A stretch of DNA of 55,118 nt from assembly GCA_900546645.1 (NCBI GenBank), contig URDR01000006.1, positions 1-55,118 of the forward strand. Reading direction: 5' to 3'. Shown piece by piece: positions 1 to 8,652 of the stretch. Both the position numbers and the translations under genes were made by a program. The stretch comes from an uncultured Bacteroides sp. (GTDB lineage: Bacteria; Bacteroidota; Bacteroidia; Bacteroidales; Bacteroidaceae). The notes under the pieces were generated by a model. It worked only from the letters and a program-made list of their open reading frames with translations. It was not told where the DNA came from and ran no database searches. The number at the start of each line of letters is the position of its first letter. Position 1 is the stretch's first letter.

Positions 1-234
1 GTAGAAAACACGATCATCAGTGATGCGTTAAAGAAAGGCTTGACAGAAGGAAGAGCGGAAGGTCTGGCGGAAGGAAGAGCGGAAGGTCTGGCAGAAGGAA
101 GAGCGGAAGGAAGAGCGGAAGGTGAAAAGAAAGCCCTATTGAATACTGCCCGGCAGATGAAAGCAGACGGGTTGCCAGCAGAGGTCATTGCGAAATACAC
201 CCATCTGACAGAGGAAGAAATTACTACTCTCTAA
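1..234 (+). CDS. Rpn-family PD-(D/E)XK nuclease / putative transposase, C-terminal fragment
   Basis: The reading frame is open from base 1, so only the last 77 residues are in the window and the nuclease domain lies upstream. The visible part is a low-complexity tail built from GRAEG/GLAEG repeats (about residues 14 to 40), followed by a short helical end of the type EVIAKYTHLTEEEI. This tail is characteristic of Rpn-family (YhgA-like, PDDEXK_2) recombination-promoting nucleases, in which a lost or gained repeat keeps the frame. The family is known for DNA endonuclease activity that stimulates recA-independent recombination. The catalytic residues cannot be checked here, so the call rests on the tail alone. 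It ends 34 bp before the Wzz gene and is probably unrelated to it. Confidence 0.75.
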   Translation, partial: VENTIISDALKKGLTEGRAEGLAEGRAEGLAEGRAEGRAEGEKKALLNTARQMKADGLPAEVIAKYTHLTEEEITTL

Positions 235-268
235 ATAGATAAATACTGCAAGAATTTTAAACTACAGA

Positions 269-1363
269 ATGGAAAAACAAACAAATCAGGACGCAAAAGA
301 ACAGGAAATCGATTTGCTGGAGCTTTTCGGCAAACTCTGGATTCAGAAGAAGAAAATAGTAAAAACGATGGGATATGCGACACTTATCGGACTGGTAGTG
401 GCGTTTAGCATTCCCAAGGAGTATACGGTGAGTGTTACCTTGTCTCCAGAATCGGGGAAGGCCACCGGAGGGAGTCTGGCGGGCATGGCTTCCATGCTCG
501 GATTGGGGAATATCTCGATGAGTGATGCAGATGCGCTGAATATGTCGCTGTTTCCTGACATCATGGCATCGACTCCGTTTGCACTGGAGTTGTATCACAT
601 GCAGGTGAAGCCAGAAGACTGTGACAGTACGATGGCGCTTTATGCGTACATGGAGGAACAGCGGGCTCCGTGGTGGAGTTACGTAATGGGGCTGCCGGGG
701 AAGGTGATTGGCGGTGTGATGTCGCTCTTCAAGGAGAAAGCTGAGGAAGGAGAGAAAGCAATCATTGACCCTTTCCGGCTGACCCGGGACGAGAGCAAAC
801 GGCTGGAGGCTATCAAGAAATGTATGGAGGCGGAAGCAGATACCAAAACGGGCATGACGACGATTACAGTGACTTTGCAGGATCCGGTGGTGACGGCTAC
901 GGTGGCCGACAGTGTACTGCATAAACTGCAGGCGTATATCACGGCGTACCGCACCAAGAAGGCTACCGAGGATTTCAAATATCAGGAGATGCTGTGTAAC
1001 AAGGCGCAGGAGGAATATTATCGGTTTCAGAAGGAATATGCGACGTATATGGACAAGAACCGGCTGGTGAACTCGGAGGCTGCCAAGATTGAAGGGGAAC
1101 GGATTAATGCGCAAATGAAGCTGGCGAATCAGGTATACCAACAGGCAGCTACGCAGATGGAGCTGTATCGGGCGAAGATTCAGGAGGACAAGCCGGTGTT
1201 TGCGGTGGTGGAACCGGCTACGGTGCCTCTCGTGCCTTCGGCTCCAAGAAAGGTGTTGATTTTAATCGGTTTTATATTCCTGGCTTTTGTGGGCAATTCG
1301 GCTTGGATTCTTTTCGGGAAGGAATTGTGGGAGGACTTGAAAAACAGCCTGAAAAACAATTAG
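269..1363 (+). CDS. Wzz/chain-length-determinant family polysaccharide co-polymerase
   Basis: This 364-residue protein has the Wzz topology: a short cytoplasmic N-terminus, a membrane segment at about 30 to 52, a long periplasmic region with coiled-coil character at about 235 to 310, and a second membrane segment at about 328 to 350 preceded by a proline-rich stretch (PLVPSAPRK). Such inner-membrane proteins set the modal length of O-antigen or capsule chains together with the Wzy polymerase. No tyrosine-kinase domain is attached, so it is not a complete Wzc-type co-polymerase. It leads a short run with Wzi, a lipoprotein and UpxY, which suggests capsule or exopolysaccharide export, although no glycosyltransferases are in view. 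The ATG at 269 is the first in frame. Confidence 0.88.
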   Translation: MEKQTNQDAKEQEIDLLELFGKLWIQKKKIVKTMGYATLIGLVVAFSIPKEYTVSVTLSPESGKATGGSLAGMASMLGLGNISMSDADALNMSLFPDIMASTPFALELYHMQVKPEDCDSTMALYAYMEEQRAPWWSYVMGLPGKVIGGVMSLFKEKAEEGEKAIIDPFRLTRDESKRLEAIKKCMEAEADTKTGMTTITVTLQDPVVTATVADSVLHKLQAYITAYRTKKATEDFKYQEMLCNKAQEEYYRFQKEYATYMDKNRLVNSEAAKIEGERINAQMKLANQVYQQAATQMELYRAKIQEDKPVFAVVEPATVPLVPSAPRKVLILIGFIFLAFVGNSAWILFGKELWEDLKNSLKNN

Positions 1364-1375
1364 ACAGGGCTTTCT

Positions 1376-1407
1376 TTTGGCAGTTCTTAATATTATTTGT
1401 TTCTTTG
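1376..1407 (+). promoter_or_regulatory. Probable promoter for the wzi-like gene
   Basis: TTTG at 1376-1379, then 20 bp, then TTTCTTTG at 1400-1407. This is one base away from the Bacteroidota -7 consensus TAnnTTTG and lies 41 bp before the next start codon. It would let the wzi-like gene be transcribed separately from wzz. Confidence 0.45.
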
Positions 1408-1448
1408 CAAGACCAATACAAAAAATGGACTCTTAACAAGGAAACAGA

Positions 1449-2939
1449 ATGAAAATAAAAGCATTTTTATTAATCGGCTTGTTGTGCAGTGCTTCGGTAT
1501 CTGGGCAGCAAGCTGATTCCATTTTAACCTACCGGGTGGAACTGGGAGGTACTGCCGGAGGAGGTACGTATGCTCCGCTCTGGTTTACGGCAAACCGTTA
1601 CGGCATATCGAGTGTGGAACCGAACTCGGGCTATCTGCGGGCTGGAATTACGTATGACAGGCAGTTGAAACGGAACTGGCGGATTGAAGCGGGATTTGAT
1701 CTGGCGGGGGGTATCAATCATGAATCGGATGTGCAGCTGCATCAGATGTATGCCGACTTTTCATGGAAGATGCTGACGCTGAGTGTGGGCAGTAAGGAGA
1801 GACCGGGATTTCCGCTTGACAAGCATGCGGCTTTGAGCAGCGGGATGCTAGTGGAAGGGATGAATACGCAGCCGATTCCGCAAATCCGTGGGGAAATTAA
1901 GAACTATCTGAATATTCCGGGTACGAAGGGATGGCTGGCTTTTAAAGGGCATATTGCGTACGGGGCTCTGGCTGAGAATAACTGGCAGAAGAATCATGTG
2001 AATCCCGGACAGTATTTCGTGAAGGATGTGTTGTATCACAGTAAGTCGTTGATGTTCCGCTTGGGTAAAAAGGAGCGCTTCCCGCTGGAGTTTGAATTTG
2101 GTATCTTGATGGCTACCCAGTTCGGAGGTGACCAGTATTTCAAATTGGAAGATGGCACAGTGGAAAAGAAACAGGATATGCCGAGCAACCTGAAGGCGTA
2201 CTGGAAGGCTTTCTTCCCGCAAGGTGGCGGCAGTGATACACCGGAGGGGGAACAGGTGAATGTGGAAGGGAATATGCTGGGAAGCTGGAACTTTGCCTTG
2301 AATTATTATGTGGGCGAATGGAAGTTCCGGGCTTATCTGGAGCATTATTTCGAGGATCAGTCGCAGATGTTCTGGGAGTATGGACGCTGGAAGGACGGAC
2401 AAATCGGGCTGGAAGTGACTTTGCCGAAGAACCGCTGGGTGAGCAGTGTGGTTTGGGAAGGGATGAATACCAAAGACCAGTCGGGTCCGATTTTGTACGA
2501 CGGGATTCACGGTTGGGAGAATACCTCGCACCAGATCAGTGCGCATGACAACTACTACAATCATTATATATACGGGGCTTGGCAGTATATGGGTATGGGG
2601 ATAGGAAACCCTCTCCTACCCGGTCCGCTGTATAATGCTGATCATGGCATCTCGTTCCGGAGCAACCGGATGCGTTCTAATCATTTGGGTATCTGCGGAG
2701 AGCCTTCACGGGAATGGAGCTACCGTATGCTGATTTCTTTTGCACGGCATTGGGGTACGTACGGCAGTCCGCTGGATAAGCAGCGGAAGCAGTTCAGTTC
2801 GCTGTATGAGGCTACGTATACACCGCGCTGGGCGAAGGGATGGAGTGCTTCGCTTGCCTTGGGAATGGACCGGGGAAATTACTTGGGAAATACTACCGGG
2901 GGAATGCTGGTGATCAGAAAGAGCGGAGTGATTTTTTAA
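1449..2939 (+). CDS. Capsule assembly protein of the Wzi family
   Basis: This 496-residue protein has a cleavable signal peptide (about residues 1 to 19, ending near SVSG). Alternating aromatic and polar strands and a C-terminal aromatic residue fit an outer-membrane beta-barrel. Motifs such as GTYAPLWFTANRYG near the N-terminus and the GMGIGNPLLPGPLY loop resemble the Bacteroidota Wzi/capsule-assembly family. E. coli Wzi is a lectin-like barrel that anchors group 1 capsule to the surface. The position directly after wzz supports a role at the end of the export pathway. The start at 1449 has a suitable upstream A/G-rich stretch (AAGGAAACAGA). Confidence 0.85.
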   Translation: MKIKAFLLIGLLCSASVSGQQADSILTYRVELGGTAGGGTYAPLWFTANRYGISSVEPNSGYLRAGITYDRQLKRNWRIEAGFDLAGGINHESDVQLHQMYADFSWKMLTLSVGSKERPGFPLDKHAALSSGMLVEGMNTQPIPQIRGEIKNYLNIPGTKGWLAFKGHIAYGALAENNWQKNHVNPGQYFVKDVLYHSKSLMFRLGKKERFPLEFEFGILMATQFGGDQYFKLEDGTVEKKQDMPSNLKAYWKAFFPQGGGSDTPEGEQVNVEGNMLGSWNFALNYYVGEWKFRAYLEHYFEDQSQMFWEYGRWKDGQIGLEVTLPKNRWVSSVVWEGMNTKDQSGPILYDGIHGWENTSHQISAHDNYYNHYIYGAWQYMGMGIGNPLLPGPLYNADHGISFRSNRMRSNHLGICGEPSREWSYRMLISFARHWGTYGSPLDKQRKQFSSLYEATYTPRWAKGWSASLALGMDRGNYLGNTTGGMLVIRKSGVIF

Positions 2940-2956
2940 TGAAGAAAGGCTGAATT

Positions 2957-3400
2957 ATGAAAGTGATTTTTAAAAAGATATGGATTGCCCTATTGGTGGG
3001 TGTACTGATGAGCAGTTGTGAGAAGGCTCCGAAGTATGGTAAGATTGAGGGATTCTGGCAGTTGCTGGAGTTTACAACAGAAGCGGACAAGGAGGTACAT
3101 ACCTGTAACCGTATCTATTATGCCATCCAGCTGCAGGTGGCTGAGATGTCGGAGAAAGGGGGACAGGAACTGCCTACGCTGAAAGGTATGTTCCACTATG
3201 ACGAGGCTTCGAATGTGGTTGCCATTCAGGATATTTATTTCTACGATAAAGATAAAAAAGAATATGCCACTCCGAATGAGGCTTTGCTGAATAAGTATGG
3301 ACTGAATGATGTGGATATGGAGCTGGAAGTAGTGAAAGCTGACGGAAAGGTCTTGATACTGAGGTCGGAGTATGCTACACTGACGCTCAAACGTTTTTAA
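2957..3400 (+). CDS. Small lipoprotein with lipocalin-like fold
   Basis: This is a 147-residue protein. An N-terminal hydrophobic stretch ends in a lipobox-like LMSSC (Cys21), so export and lipidation by Lgt/LspA are expected. After the anchor, KIEGFWQLLEF is the G-x-W opening strand common to Bacteroidota lipocalin-like domains (DUF4488/DUF5004 type), followed by beta-rich sequence. The gene starts 17 bp after the Wzi gene and lies 25 bp before upxY, so it is probably co-transcribed. Its role is unknown; a surface or periplasmic accessory of polysaccharide assembly is inference from position. Confidence 0.75.
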   Translation: MKVIFKKIWIALLVGVLMSSCEKAPKYGKIEGFWQLLEFTTEADKEVHTCNRIYYAIQLQVAEMSEKGGQELPTLKGMFHYDEASNVVAIQDIYFYDKDKKEYATPNEALLNKYGLNDVDMELEVVKADGKVLILRSEYATLTLKRF

Positions 3401-3425
3401 AGGCAGCAGCTAACTGAAAACTGCA

Positions 3426-3932
3426 ATGGAAGAGGTACGCTGGTATGTGCTTTATGTGCGCATGCATCATGAAAAGAAAACGGCTGAAAAGCTGAAAGTA
3501 GCGGGTGTAACACATTACTTGCCTGTGCAGGAGGTGATACGGCAATGGAGTGACCGACGCAAGAAGTTACAGGTGGTGGTGATTCCGATGATGATTTTTG
3601 TACGGACAAGTGATGCGGAACGGGTGAGACTGCTGAAAGAGATTCCGGCTCTGACCGGCTCGCTGATTGACCGGACAACGCGCCGGCCTGCCATTATACG
3701 GGACGAGGATATGGAGCGGTTTATGTTTATGCTGGATTATTCGGAGGAGGCTGTTCGGTTTATCAGTGAACCTCTGCTGGTGGGTGAACAGGTTCAGGTA
3801 ATCAAAGGTCCTTTAAGGGGATTAAAGGGGGAATTGATTGAAATGGATGGTAAATCGCAGGTGGTGGTACGGATTGAGCAATTGGGATGTGCATCGGTTG
3901 AACTGCCTGTGGGATTCGTAGAGAAAAAATGA
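3426..3932 (+). CDS. upxY: UpxY-family NusG-like transcription antiterminator
   Basis: This 168-residue protein has a NusG N-terminal domain (RWYVLYVRMHHEKKTAEKL at about 5 to 23) and a C-terminal KOW region (VGEQVQVIKGPLRGLKGEL at about 120 to 140). In Bacteroides, UpxY proteins bind RNA polymerase at the leader of their own capsule operon and prevent early termination. They normally sit at the start of a long capsule operon beside upxZ. Here the gene is last in a four-gene run, with no upxZ-like gene or glycosyltransferase after it. It could serve the upstream genes, act at a distance, or be left from a lost capsule locus. Confidence 0.88.
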   Translation: MEEVRWYVLYVRMHHEKKTAEKLKVAGVTHYLPVQEVIRQWSDRRKKLQVVVIPMMIFVRTSDAERVRLLKEIPALTGSLIDRTTRRPAIIRDEDMERFMFMLDYSEEAVRFISEPLLVGEQVQVIKGPLRGLKGELIEMDGKSQVVVRIEQLGCASVELPVGFVEKK

Positions 3933-3982
3933 TAAATCATCACAATAAAACCCTCATAAGCGAAAAATAAAAAGGCAATATA

Positions 3983-4012
3983 CTTGTTTTTCTCTAAATA
4001 TGCTTATCTTTG
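3983..4012 (+). promoter_or_regulatory. Promoter for paaK
   Basis: CTTG at 3983-3986, an 18-bp spacer, then TATCTTTG at 4005-4012, a perfect TAnnTTTG box. The ATG at 4000 would lie inside the promoter, so translation is placed at the ATG at 4036. Confidence 0.7.
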
Positions 4013-4035
4013 TGGATAAGCTTAAACAAAATGAC

Positions 4036-5349
4036 ATGAAAAACAAGGAAATGTATTTACATCCGGAGATGGAGACTTTATCTCGTCCGGAAATAGAGAA
4101 ACTTCAACTGGAGAGGCTGCAGCAGACGGTTCGTCAATGCATGCACTCTCCTTTTTATAAGAAAAGGTTTGAAGAGAACGGTCTGACTCCTGAGGATATA
4201 CGTTCGCTGGCAGACCTTCAGAAAATTCCTTTTACTACCAAACAAGATTTACGTGAGCATTATCCTTTCGGCTTGGCGGCTGTTCCGCTGGATAAGGTGG
4301 TGCGTCTGCATTCTTCAAGCGGTACCACGGGAACTCCTACGGTGATTCTGCATACGCAGCGCGACTTAGATGAATGGGCGAGTGCGGTGGCTCGCTGTCT
4401 GCATATGGTGGGACTGCGCAAAGGGGATATTTTCCAGAATTCATCGGGGTATGGGATGTTTACCGGAGGACTGGGGTTTCAGTATGGGGCGGAACGTCTG
4501 GGGATGCTGACTGTTCCGGCTGCTGCGGGGAATACGAAACGGCAAATCAAATTTATCACGGATTTCGGTACAACTGCCCTGCATGCCATTCCAAGTTATG
4601 CGGGACGTCTGTATGAGGTGATGGAGGAGATGGGGATTGACCCAAAGAAGGATACGAAACTGCGGACTTTGATTATCGGAGCGGAACCGCACTCGGATGA
4701 GCAGCGGAAACGGATTGAGACGATGCTGGGGGTAAAGGCGTATAACTCTTTCGGCATGTCGGAGATGTGTGGACCGGGAGTGGCTTTTGAATGTCAGGAG
4801 CAAAACGGACTGCATATTTGGGAGGATTACTGTATTGTGGAAATCGTGGACCCGAATACACTGGAGCCTGTCCCCGACGGGGAAGTGGGTGAGCTGGTGC
4901 TGACTACAATCAACCGCGAGGCAATGCCCTTACTGAGGTATCGTACGCGCGACTTGACGCGTATCTTACCGGGAGAGTGTCCGTGTGGACGGCATCATAA
5001 GCGCTTAGACCGGATGAAGGGAAGAAGCGATGACATGATGATTTTGAAGGGGGTGAATATTTTCCCGATTCAGATAGAGAATATCTTGATGCAGTTTAAG
5101 GAATTGGGCAATGAATATCTCATTACTCTGACAAATCTGGAGGCTAACGATGAAATGACGGTGGAGGTGGAACTGAATGAATTTACCGATGATTATGGAT
5201 TCATGCAACAACTTACCAAGGAGATTACCCGTCAGCTGAAAGATGAAATTCTAATCACTCCACGGGTGAAGCTGGTGCCTAAGGGAAGCTTACCGAAACA
5301 GGAAGGCAAGGCTGTGCGTGTGAAGGATTTACGTAAAACTTTAATCTAA
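4036..5349 (+). CDS. paaK: Phenylacetate-CoA ligase family adenylate-forming enzyme
   Basis: This 437-residue protein has the ANL P-loop SSSGTTGTP at about residues 93 to 101, the core motif NSFGMSEMCGPG, and a C-terminal small domain with GRSDDMMILKG. These match PaaK, which activates phenylacetate or other aryl acids with ATP and CoA; length is typical. In gut Bacteroidota PaaK-like ligases work with arylpyruvate:ferredoxin oxidoreductases in energy-conserving aromatic amino acid breakdown, so arylacetate is the likely substrate. The ACT gene follows after 50 bp and the two are probably one transcript. No iorAB genes are in the window. Confidence 0.9.
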   Translation: MKNKEMYLHPEMETLSRPEIEKLQLERLQQTVRQCMHSPFYKKRFEENGLTPEDIRSLADLQKIPFTTKQDLREHYPFGLAAVPLDKVVRLHSSSGTTGTPTVILHTQRDLDEWASAVARCLHMVGLRKGDIFQNSSGYGMFTGGLGFQYGAERLGMLTVPAAAGNTKRQIKFITDFGTTALHAIPSYAGRLYEVMEEMGIDPKKDTKLRTLIIGAEPHSDEQRKRIETMLGVKAYNSFGMSEMCGPGVAFECQEQNGLHIWEDYCIVEIVDPNTLEPVPDGEVGELVLTTINREAMPLLRYRTRDLTRILPGECPCGRHHKRLDRMKGRSDDMMILKGVNIFPIQIENILMQFKELGNEYLITLTNLEANDEMTVEVELNEFTDDYGFMQQLTKEITRQLKDEILITPRVKLVPKGSLPKQEGKAVRVKDLRKTLI

Positions 5350-5399
5350 GAATTTAAAGCTTAAAACTTAAGAACTTAAAAATAAAAAATAAGAGCATC

Positions 5400-5828
5400 A
5401 TGACTGTACATCAATTATCGGTATTTGTGGAAAATAAATCGGGAACGTTGCTAAAGATTCTCGAACTGCTGAAGGAGGCGGGCATCCAACTCATTGCTTC
5501 TACCATCTCGGATACGGTGGAATATGGGATTTACCGGATTATCTGCTCGGAACCGAAACGGGCGTATGACACGCTGAAGAGTGCCGGAATAGCGGCTAAC
5601 ATTTCGGATGTTTTTGCTATCAAACTGGATAACCAGCCCGGACGGGCTGCGGAGGCTATACGCAGTTTTACTGATGCCGGAATCGGTATTTCATATCTCT
5701 ACTCTTTCCTTTTGGACGGAAAGGGAATCTTGGTGTTCCGTACGGATAATACGGAAAAAACCCGTGAGGTGATACTCAATGACGGACTGAACTTTGTGGA
5801 GGAAAAAGATTTGATGAAGATGGCTTAA
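5400..5828 (+). CDS. Tandem ACT-domain protein
   Basis: This 142-residue protein consists of two ACT domains (about 1 to 66 and 70 to 140). The first opens with QLSVFVENKSGTLLKILELL, a classical ACT beta-alpha start. ACT domains bind amino acids and regulate enzymes. Stand-alone double-ACT proteins of this kind are commonly paired with paaK in Bacteroidota, so sensing of an aromatic amino acid or regulation of the ligase is likely (inference). Its stop codon overlaps the stop of the convergent gtrA-like gene: the two ORFs share 5825-5828. Confidence 0.88.
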   Translation: MTVHQLSVFVENKSGTLLKILELLKEAGIQLIASTISDTVEYGIYRIICSEPKRAYDTLKSAGIAANISDVFAIKLDNQPGRAAEAIRSFTDAGIGISYLYSFLLDGKGILVFRTDNTEKTREVILNDGLNFVEEKDLMKMA

Positions 5829-6214
5829 CGGAAGGTCAAGTGCTTATTGGCCATAAAATTGACGGCTCCGTAGATAAACAGGCCTAAGAATTGAGCCAGA
5901 TAGGCATTGCAGTGAAGTAGCTCAACTAACATCAAGAGGAAAAGGAACTGACTGCTGTAGGCCATGGCAAAAGCGCAAGCAAAGAATAGCATCTGACGCC
6001 AGATGCTATTCTTTTTTGCTGCTTTGTCTAAAGGAAATATCCAATATTTGCACCAGATGAAATTATGAATCTGCGCTATGACATAGGCTACAATGTTTGC
6101 AATGATATAGTTCTCACCTCCTATATGCATCATCAGACCTATCACTATGGCTGTTATCAATGCATTGAGTGTTCCTATCACTGCAAAGCGAAATATACGT
6201 ACAGGTTCTTTCAT
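5825..6214 (-). CDS. GtrA-family membrane protein
   Basis: This 129-residue protein has four predicted membrane helices and a GtrA/DPMS-type sequence (FAVIGTLNALITAIVIGL at the start, NFMANKHLTFR at the end). GtrA-like proteins are thought to flip or present lipid-linked sugars for glycan modification. It starts 18 bp after the aspS stop on the same strand, so it is probably transcribed by read-through from aspS. Its 3' end overlaps the convergent ACT gene by four bases. Confidence 0.85.
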   Translation of the reverse strand: MKEPVRIFRFAVIGTLNALITAIVIGLMMHIGGENYIIANIVAYVIAQIHNFIWCKYWIFPLDKAAKKNSIWRQMLFFACAFAMAYSSQFLFLLMLVELLHCNAYLAQFLGLFIYGAVNFMANKHLTFR

Positions 6215-6232
6215 CCGAAGGTGTATAATACT

Positions 6233-7990
6233 TTACTCTTTGATTTCAATTTTCAAATTGAGTTCATCCAGCTGCTTCTGGTCAAGATAGCCCGGAGCAT
6301 CAAGCATGACGTCTCTTCCTGAATTGTTTTTCGGGAAGGCAATACAGTCACGAATAGAGTCTAAGCCGGCGAACAATGATACCCAACGGTCAAGACCGTA
6401 GGCCAAACCACCGTGAGGGGGTGCTCCGAACTTGAATGCGTTCATCAGGAAGCCGAACTGTTCCTGGGCTTTTTCTGGGGTGAAGCCAAGGATTTCAAAC
6501 ATTTTTGCTTGAAGTTCTGAATCGTGGATACGGATGGAACCTCCTCCTACTTCTACTCCGTTGATGACCATATCGTATGCATCTGCACGGACTGCTGCCG
6601 GATTGGTATCCAGCAAAGGTATATCTTCGTCTTTCGGATGAGTGAACGGATGGTGCATAGCCATCAGACGGCCTTCTTCTTCGCTCCATTCGAACATCGG
6701 GAAATCTATTACCCACAGGCAGGCAAACTGATTCTTGTCGCGCAAGCCAAGCTGGTTACCCATTTCAAGACGAAGTTCGCAAAGCTGTTTGCGGGTCTTC
6801 ATAACATCGTCACCGCTCAAAATCAGAATCAAGTCACCCGGTTTTGCTCCGAAGGCTTCTTTCATCTGCTGGAGTACTTCTTGTGAGTAGAATTTATCTA
6901 CGCTTGATTTTACATTTCCGTCGGCCTCAACACGGGCATAAACCATGCCTTTGGCTCCAATCTGCGGACGTTTTACGAAATCGGTCAGCTGATCGAGCTG
7001 CTTACGGGTATAAGTTGCTGCTCCTTCGGCACAGATACCGCCAATGTAGGCTGCATTATCGAATACGCCAAAGCCATGACCTTTCATGATGTCCATCAGT
7101 TCAACGAACTTCATACCGAAGCGTAAATCGGGCTTATCGCTTCCGTAATATTTCATGGCATCTGCCCAAGGCATACGTATAAACGGCTCTGTCAGCTCTA
7201 CTCCACGCAATTCTTTGAACAAATGTTTGGCCATGCCTTCAAACATGGTAATGATGTCTTCTTGTTCTACAAAGCTCATTTCGCAGTCAATCTGAGTAAA
7301 TTCAGGCTGACGGTCGGCACGGAGGTCTTCATCGCGGAAGCATTTTACAATCTGGAAGTAGCGGTCGAAGCCTGAAACCATAAGCAACTGCTTCAAGGTC
7401 TGGGGAGACTGCGGAAGAGCGTAAAACTGTCCCGGGTTCATACGTGAAGGAACCACGAAGTCGCGGGCTCCTTCGGGGGTAGAACCGATAAGCATCGGGG
7501 TTTCTACTTCCAAAAAGCCTTTACTGTCGAGGTAACGGCGTACTTCCATCGTCATCTGGTGACGGAGTTCCAGGTTCTTACGGACTGCTGTACGGCGCAA
7601 ATCCAAGTAACGGTATTTCATACGGAGATCATCGCCTCCATCGGTGTTGTCTTCGATGGTGAACGGTGGGGTCTGTGCCGTATTTAAGATATTCAGTTCT
7701 GAAACGATGATTTCTATTTCTCCGGTCGGGAGATTCGGGTTTTTGCTGGAACGCTCATTGACCTTACCCTTTACCTGAATAACGAATTCACGCCCCAAGT
7801 GGTTGGCACGTTCGCAAAGTTCGGCATTTACTTCTGTGTTGAATACCAACTGTGTAATGCCATAACGGTCGCGGAGATCAACAAAGGTCATTCCGCCCAT
7901 TTTACGCGCACGCTGTACCCATCCTGACAGCGTTACGTTTTTCCCTGCATCGGCCAGTCGCAACTCGCCGCAAGTATGACTTCTGAACAT
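6233..7990 (-). CDS. aspS: Aspartyl-tRNA synthetase
   Basis: This 585-residue class IIb synthetase has an N-terminal OB-fold anticodon-binding domain (about 1 to 105), the catalytic core with PMLIGSTPEGARDFVVPSR, a bacterial GAD insertion, and motif 3 (GGLAYGLDRWVSLF) near the C-terminus. It charges tRNA-Asp with aspartate. The open frame reaches 8038, but that start would overlap a near-perfect promoter. The ATG at 7990 (MFRSHTCGEL) gives the usual family start and length. Confidence 0.97.
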   Translation of the reverse strand: MFRSHTCGELRLADAGKNVTLSGWVQRARKMGGMTFVDLRDRYGITQLVFNTEVNAELCERANHLGREFVIQVKGKVNERSSKNPNLPTGEIEIIVSELNILNTAQTPPFTIEDNTDGGDDLRMKYRYLDLRRTAVRKNLELRHQMTMEVRRYLDSKGFLEVETPMLIGSTPEGARDFVVPSRMNPGQFYALPQSPQTLKQLLMVSGFDRYFQIVKCFRDEDLRADRQPEFTQIDCEMSFVEQEDIITMFEGMAKHLFKELRGVELTEPFIRMPWADAMKYYGSDKPDLRFGMKFVELMDIMKGHGFGVFDNAAYIGGICAEGAATYTRKQLDQLTDFVKRPQIGAKGMVYARVEADGNVKSSVDKFYSQEVLQQMKEAFGAKPGDLILILSGDDVMKTRKQLCELRLEMGNQLGLRDKNQFACLWVIDFPMFEWSEEEGRLMAMHHPFTHPKDEDIPLLDTNPAAVRADAYDMVINGVEVGGGSIRIHDSELQAKMFEILGFTPEKAQEQFGFLMNAFKFGAPPHGGLAYGLDRWVSLFAGLDSIRDCIAFPKNNSGRDVMLDAPGYLDQKQLDELNLKIEIKE

Positions 7991-8026
7991 ATTTTTAAAT
8001 GTTTGATTTGAAATTCTTCTGAACGA

Positions 8027-8058
8027 CAAAGGTAGCACTTGTTTTTGATTTATGCAAT
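8027..8058 (-). promoter_or_regulatory. Promoter for aspS
   Basis: Read on the minus strand: ATTG (8055-8058), a 20-bp spacer, then TACCTTTG (8027-8034), which fits the Bacteroidota consensus. It leaves a leader of about 30 nt before the ATG at 7990 and argues against the longer frame from 8038. Confidence 0.75.
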
Positions 8059-8069
8059 AAGAGTCTAGC

Positions 8070-8558
8070 TTAGTCGGTGAATAAAGTACAGACCTCTGCC
8101 CTGCTGACTTTAATTAAATCGGAAGGATTAATCTTTATCTGCAAACCGCGCACACCGGCACTGACATAGATAAAAGGATAATCGGTACAGGTGTGATGGA
8201 TGTAGGTAGGAAAATGTTTTTTCATCCCGATGGGTGAACATCCGCCTCGGATGTACCCGGTTAAAGGTAACAGTTCTTTCATCGGTATCAAGTCGCACTT
8301 CTTGTTTCCTGATACTTTTGCTGCCATTTTTAAATCGACTTCGTGTTCTCCGGGTATAACACATACGAAATATCCGGATTTTTCTCCATGGAGTACCAGG
8401 GTTTTAAATACCTGCTCGATATCTTCGTTTAAGCAGGCTGCTACATGAATACAGCTCAGGTCGTTTTCATCGACTTCGTAGGGTATCAGTTCGTATTTTA
8501 TCTTGTCTTTATCTAATAAACGGGCTGCATTGGTTTTTGCTATTTTTTCTTTCGCCAT
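8070..8558 (-). CDS. ybaK: Cys-tRNA(Pro)/Cys-tRNA(Cys) deacylase YbaK
   Basis: This 162-residue protein spans the YbaK/EbsC family. It contains KTLVLHGEKSGYFVCVIPG and the substrate-site region YIRGGCSPIGMKKHFPTYI. The enzyme clears cysteine mischarged on tRNA-Pro. It is upstream of and co-oriented with aspS, which has its own promoter. The 95 bp upstream contains AT-rich imperfect repeats of the form TTCTTAAGTTTTTATG with no clear promoter. Confidence 0.92.
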   Translation of the reverse strand: MAKEKIAKTNAARLLDKDKIKYELIPYEVDENDLSCIHVAACLNEDIEQVFKTLVLHGEKSGYFVCVIPGEHEVDLKMAAKVSGNKKCDLIPMKELLPLTGYIRGGCSPIGMKKHFPTYIHHTCTDYPFIYVSAGVRGLQIKINPSDLIKVSRAEVCTLFTD

Positions 8559-8652
8559 TTGCTTGAGTTTTTTAGTTCTAAGTTCTTGAGTTTTTATGTT
8601 CTTAAGTTTTTATGTCTTTATGTTCTGCATGACAAGCGTTTTTTCGCGACAC

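Noticed and set aside
7991..8038. 16-codon N-terminal extension of aspS
   Set aside because: It overlaps a near-consensus promoter, and the family starts at MFRSHTCGEL.
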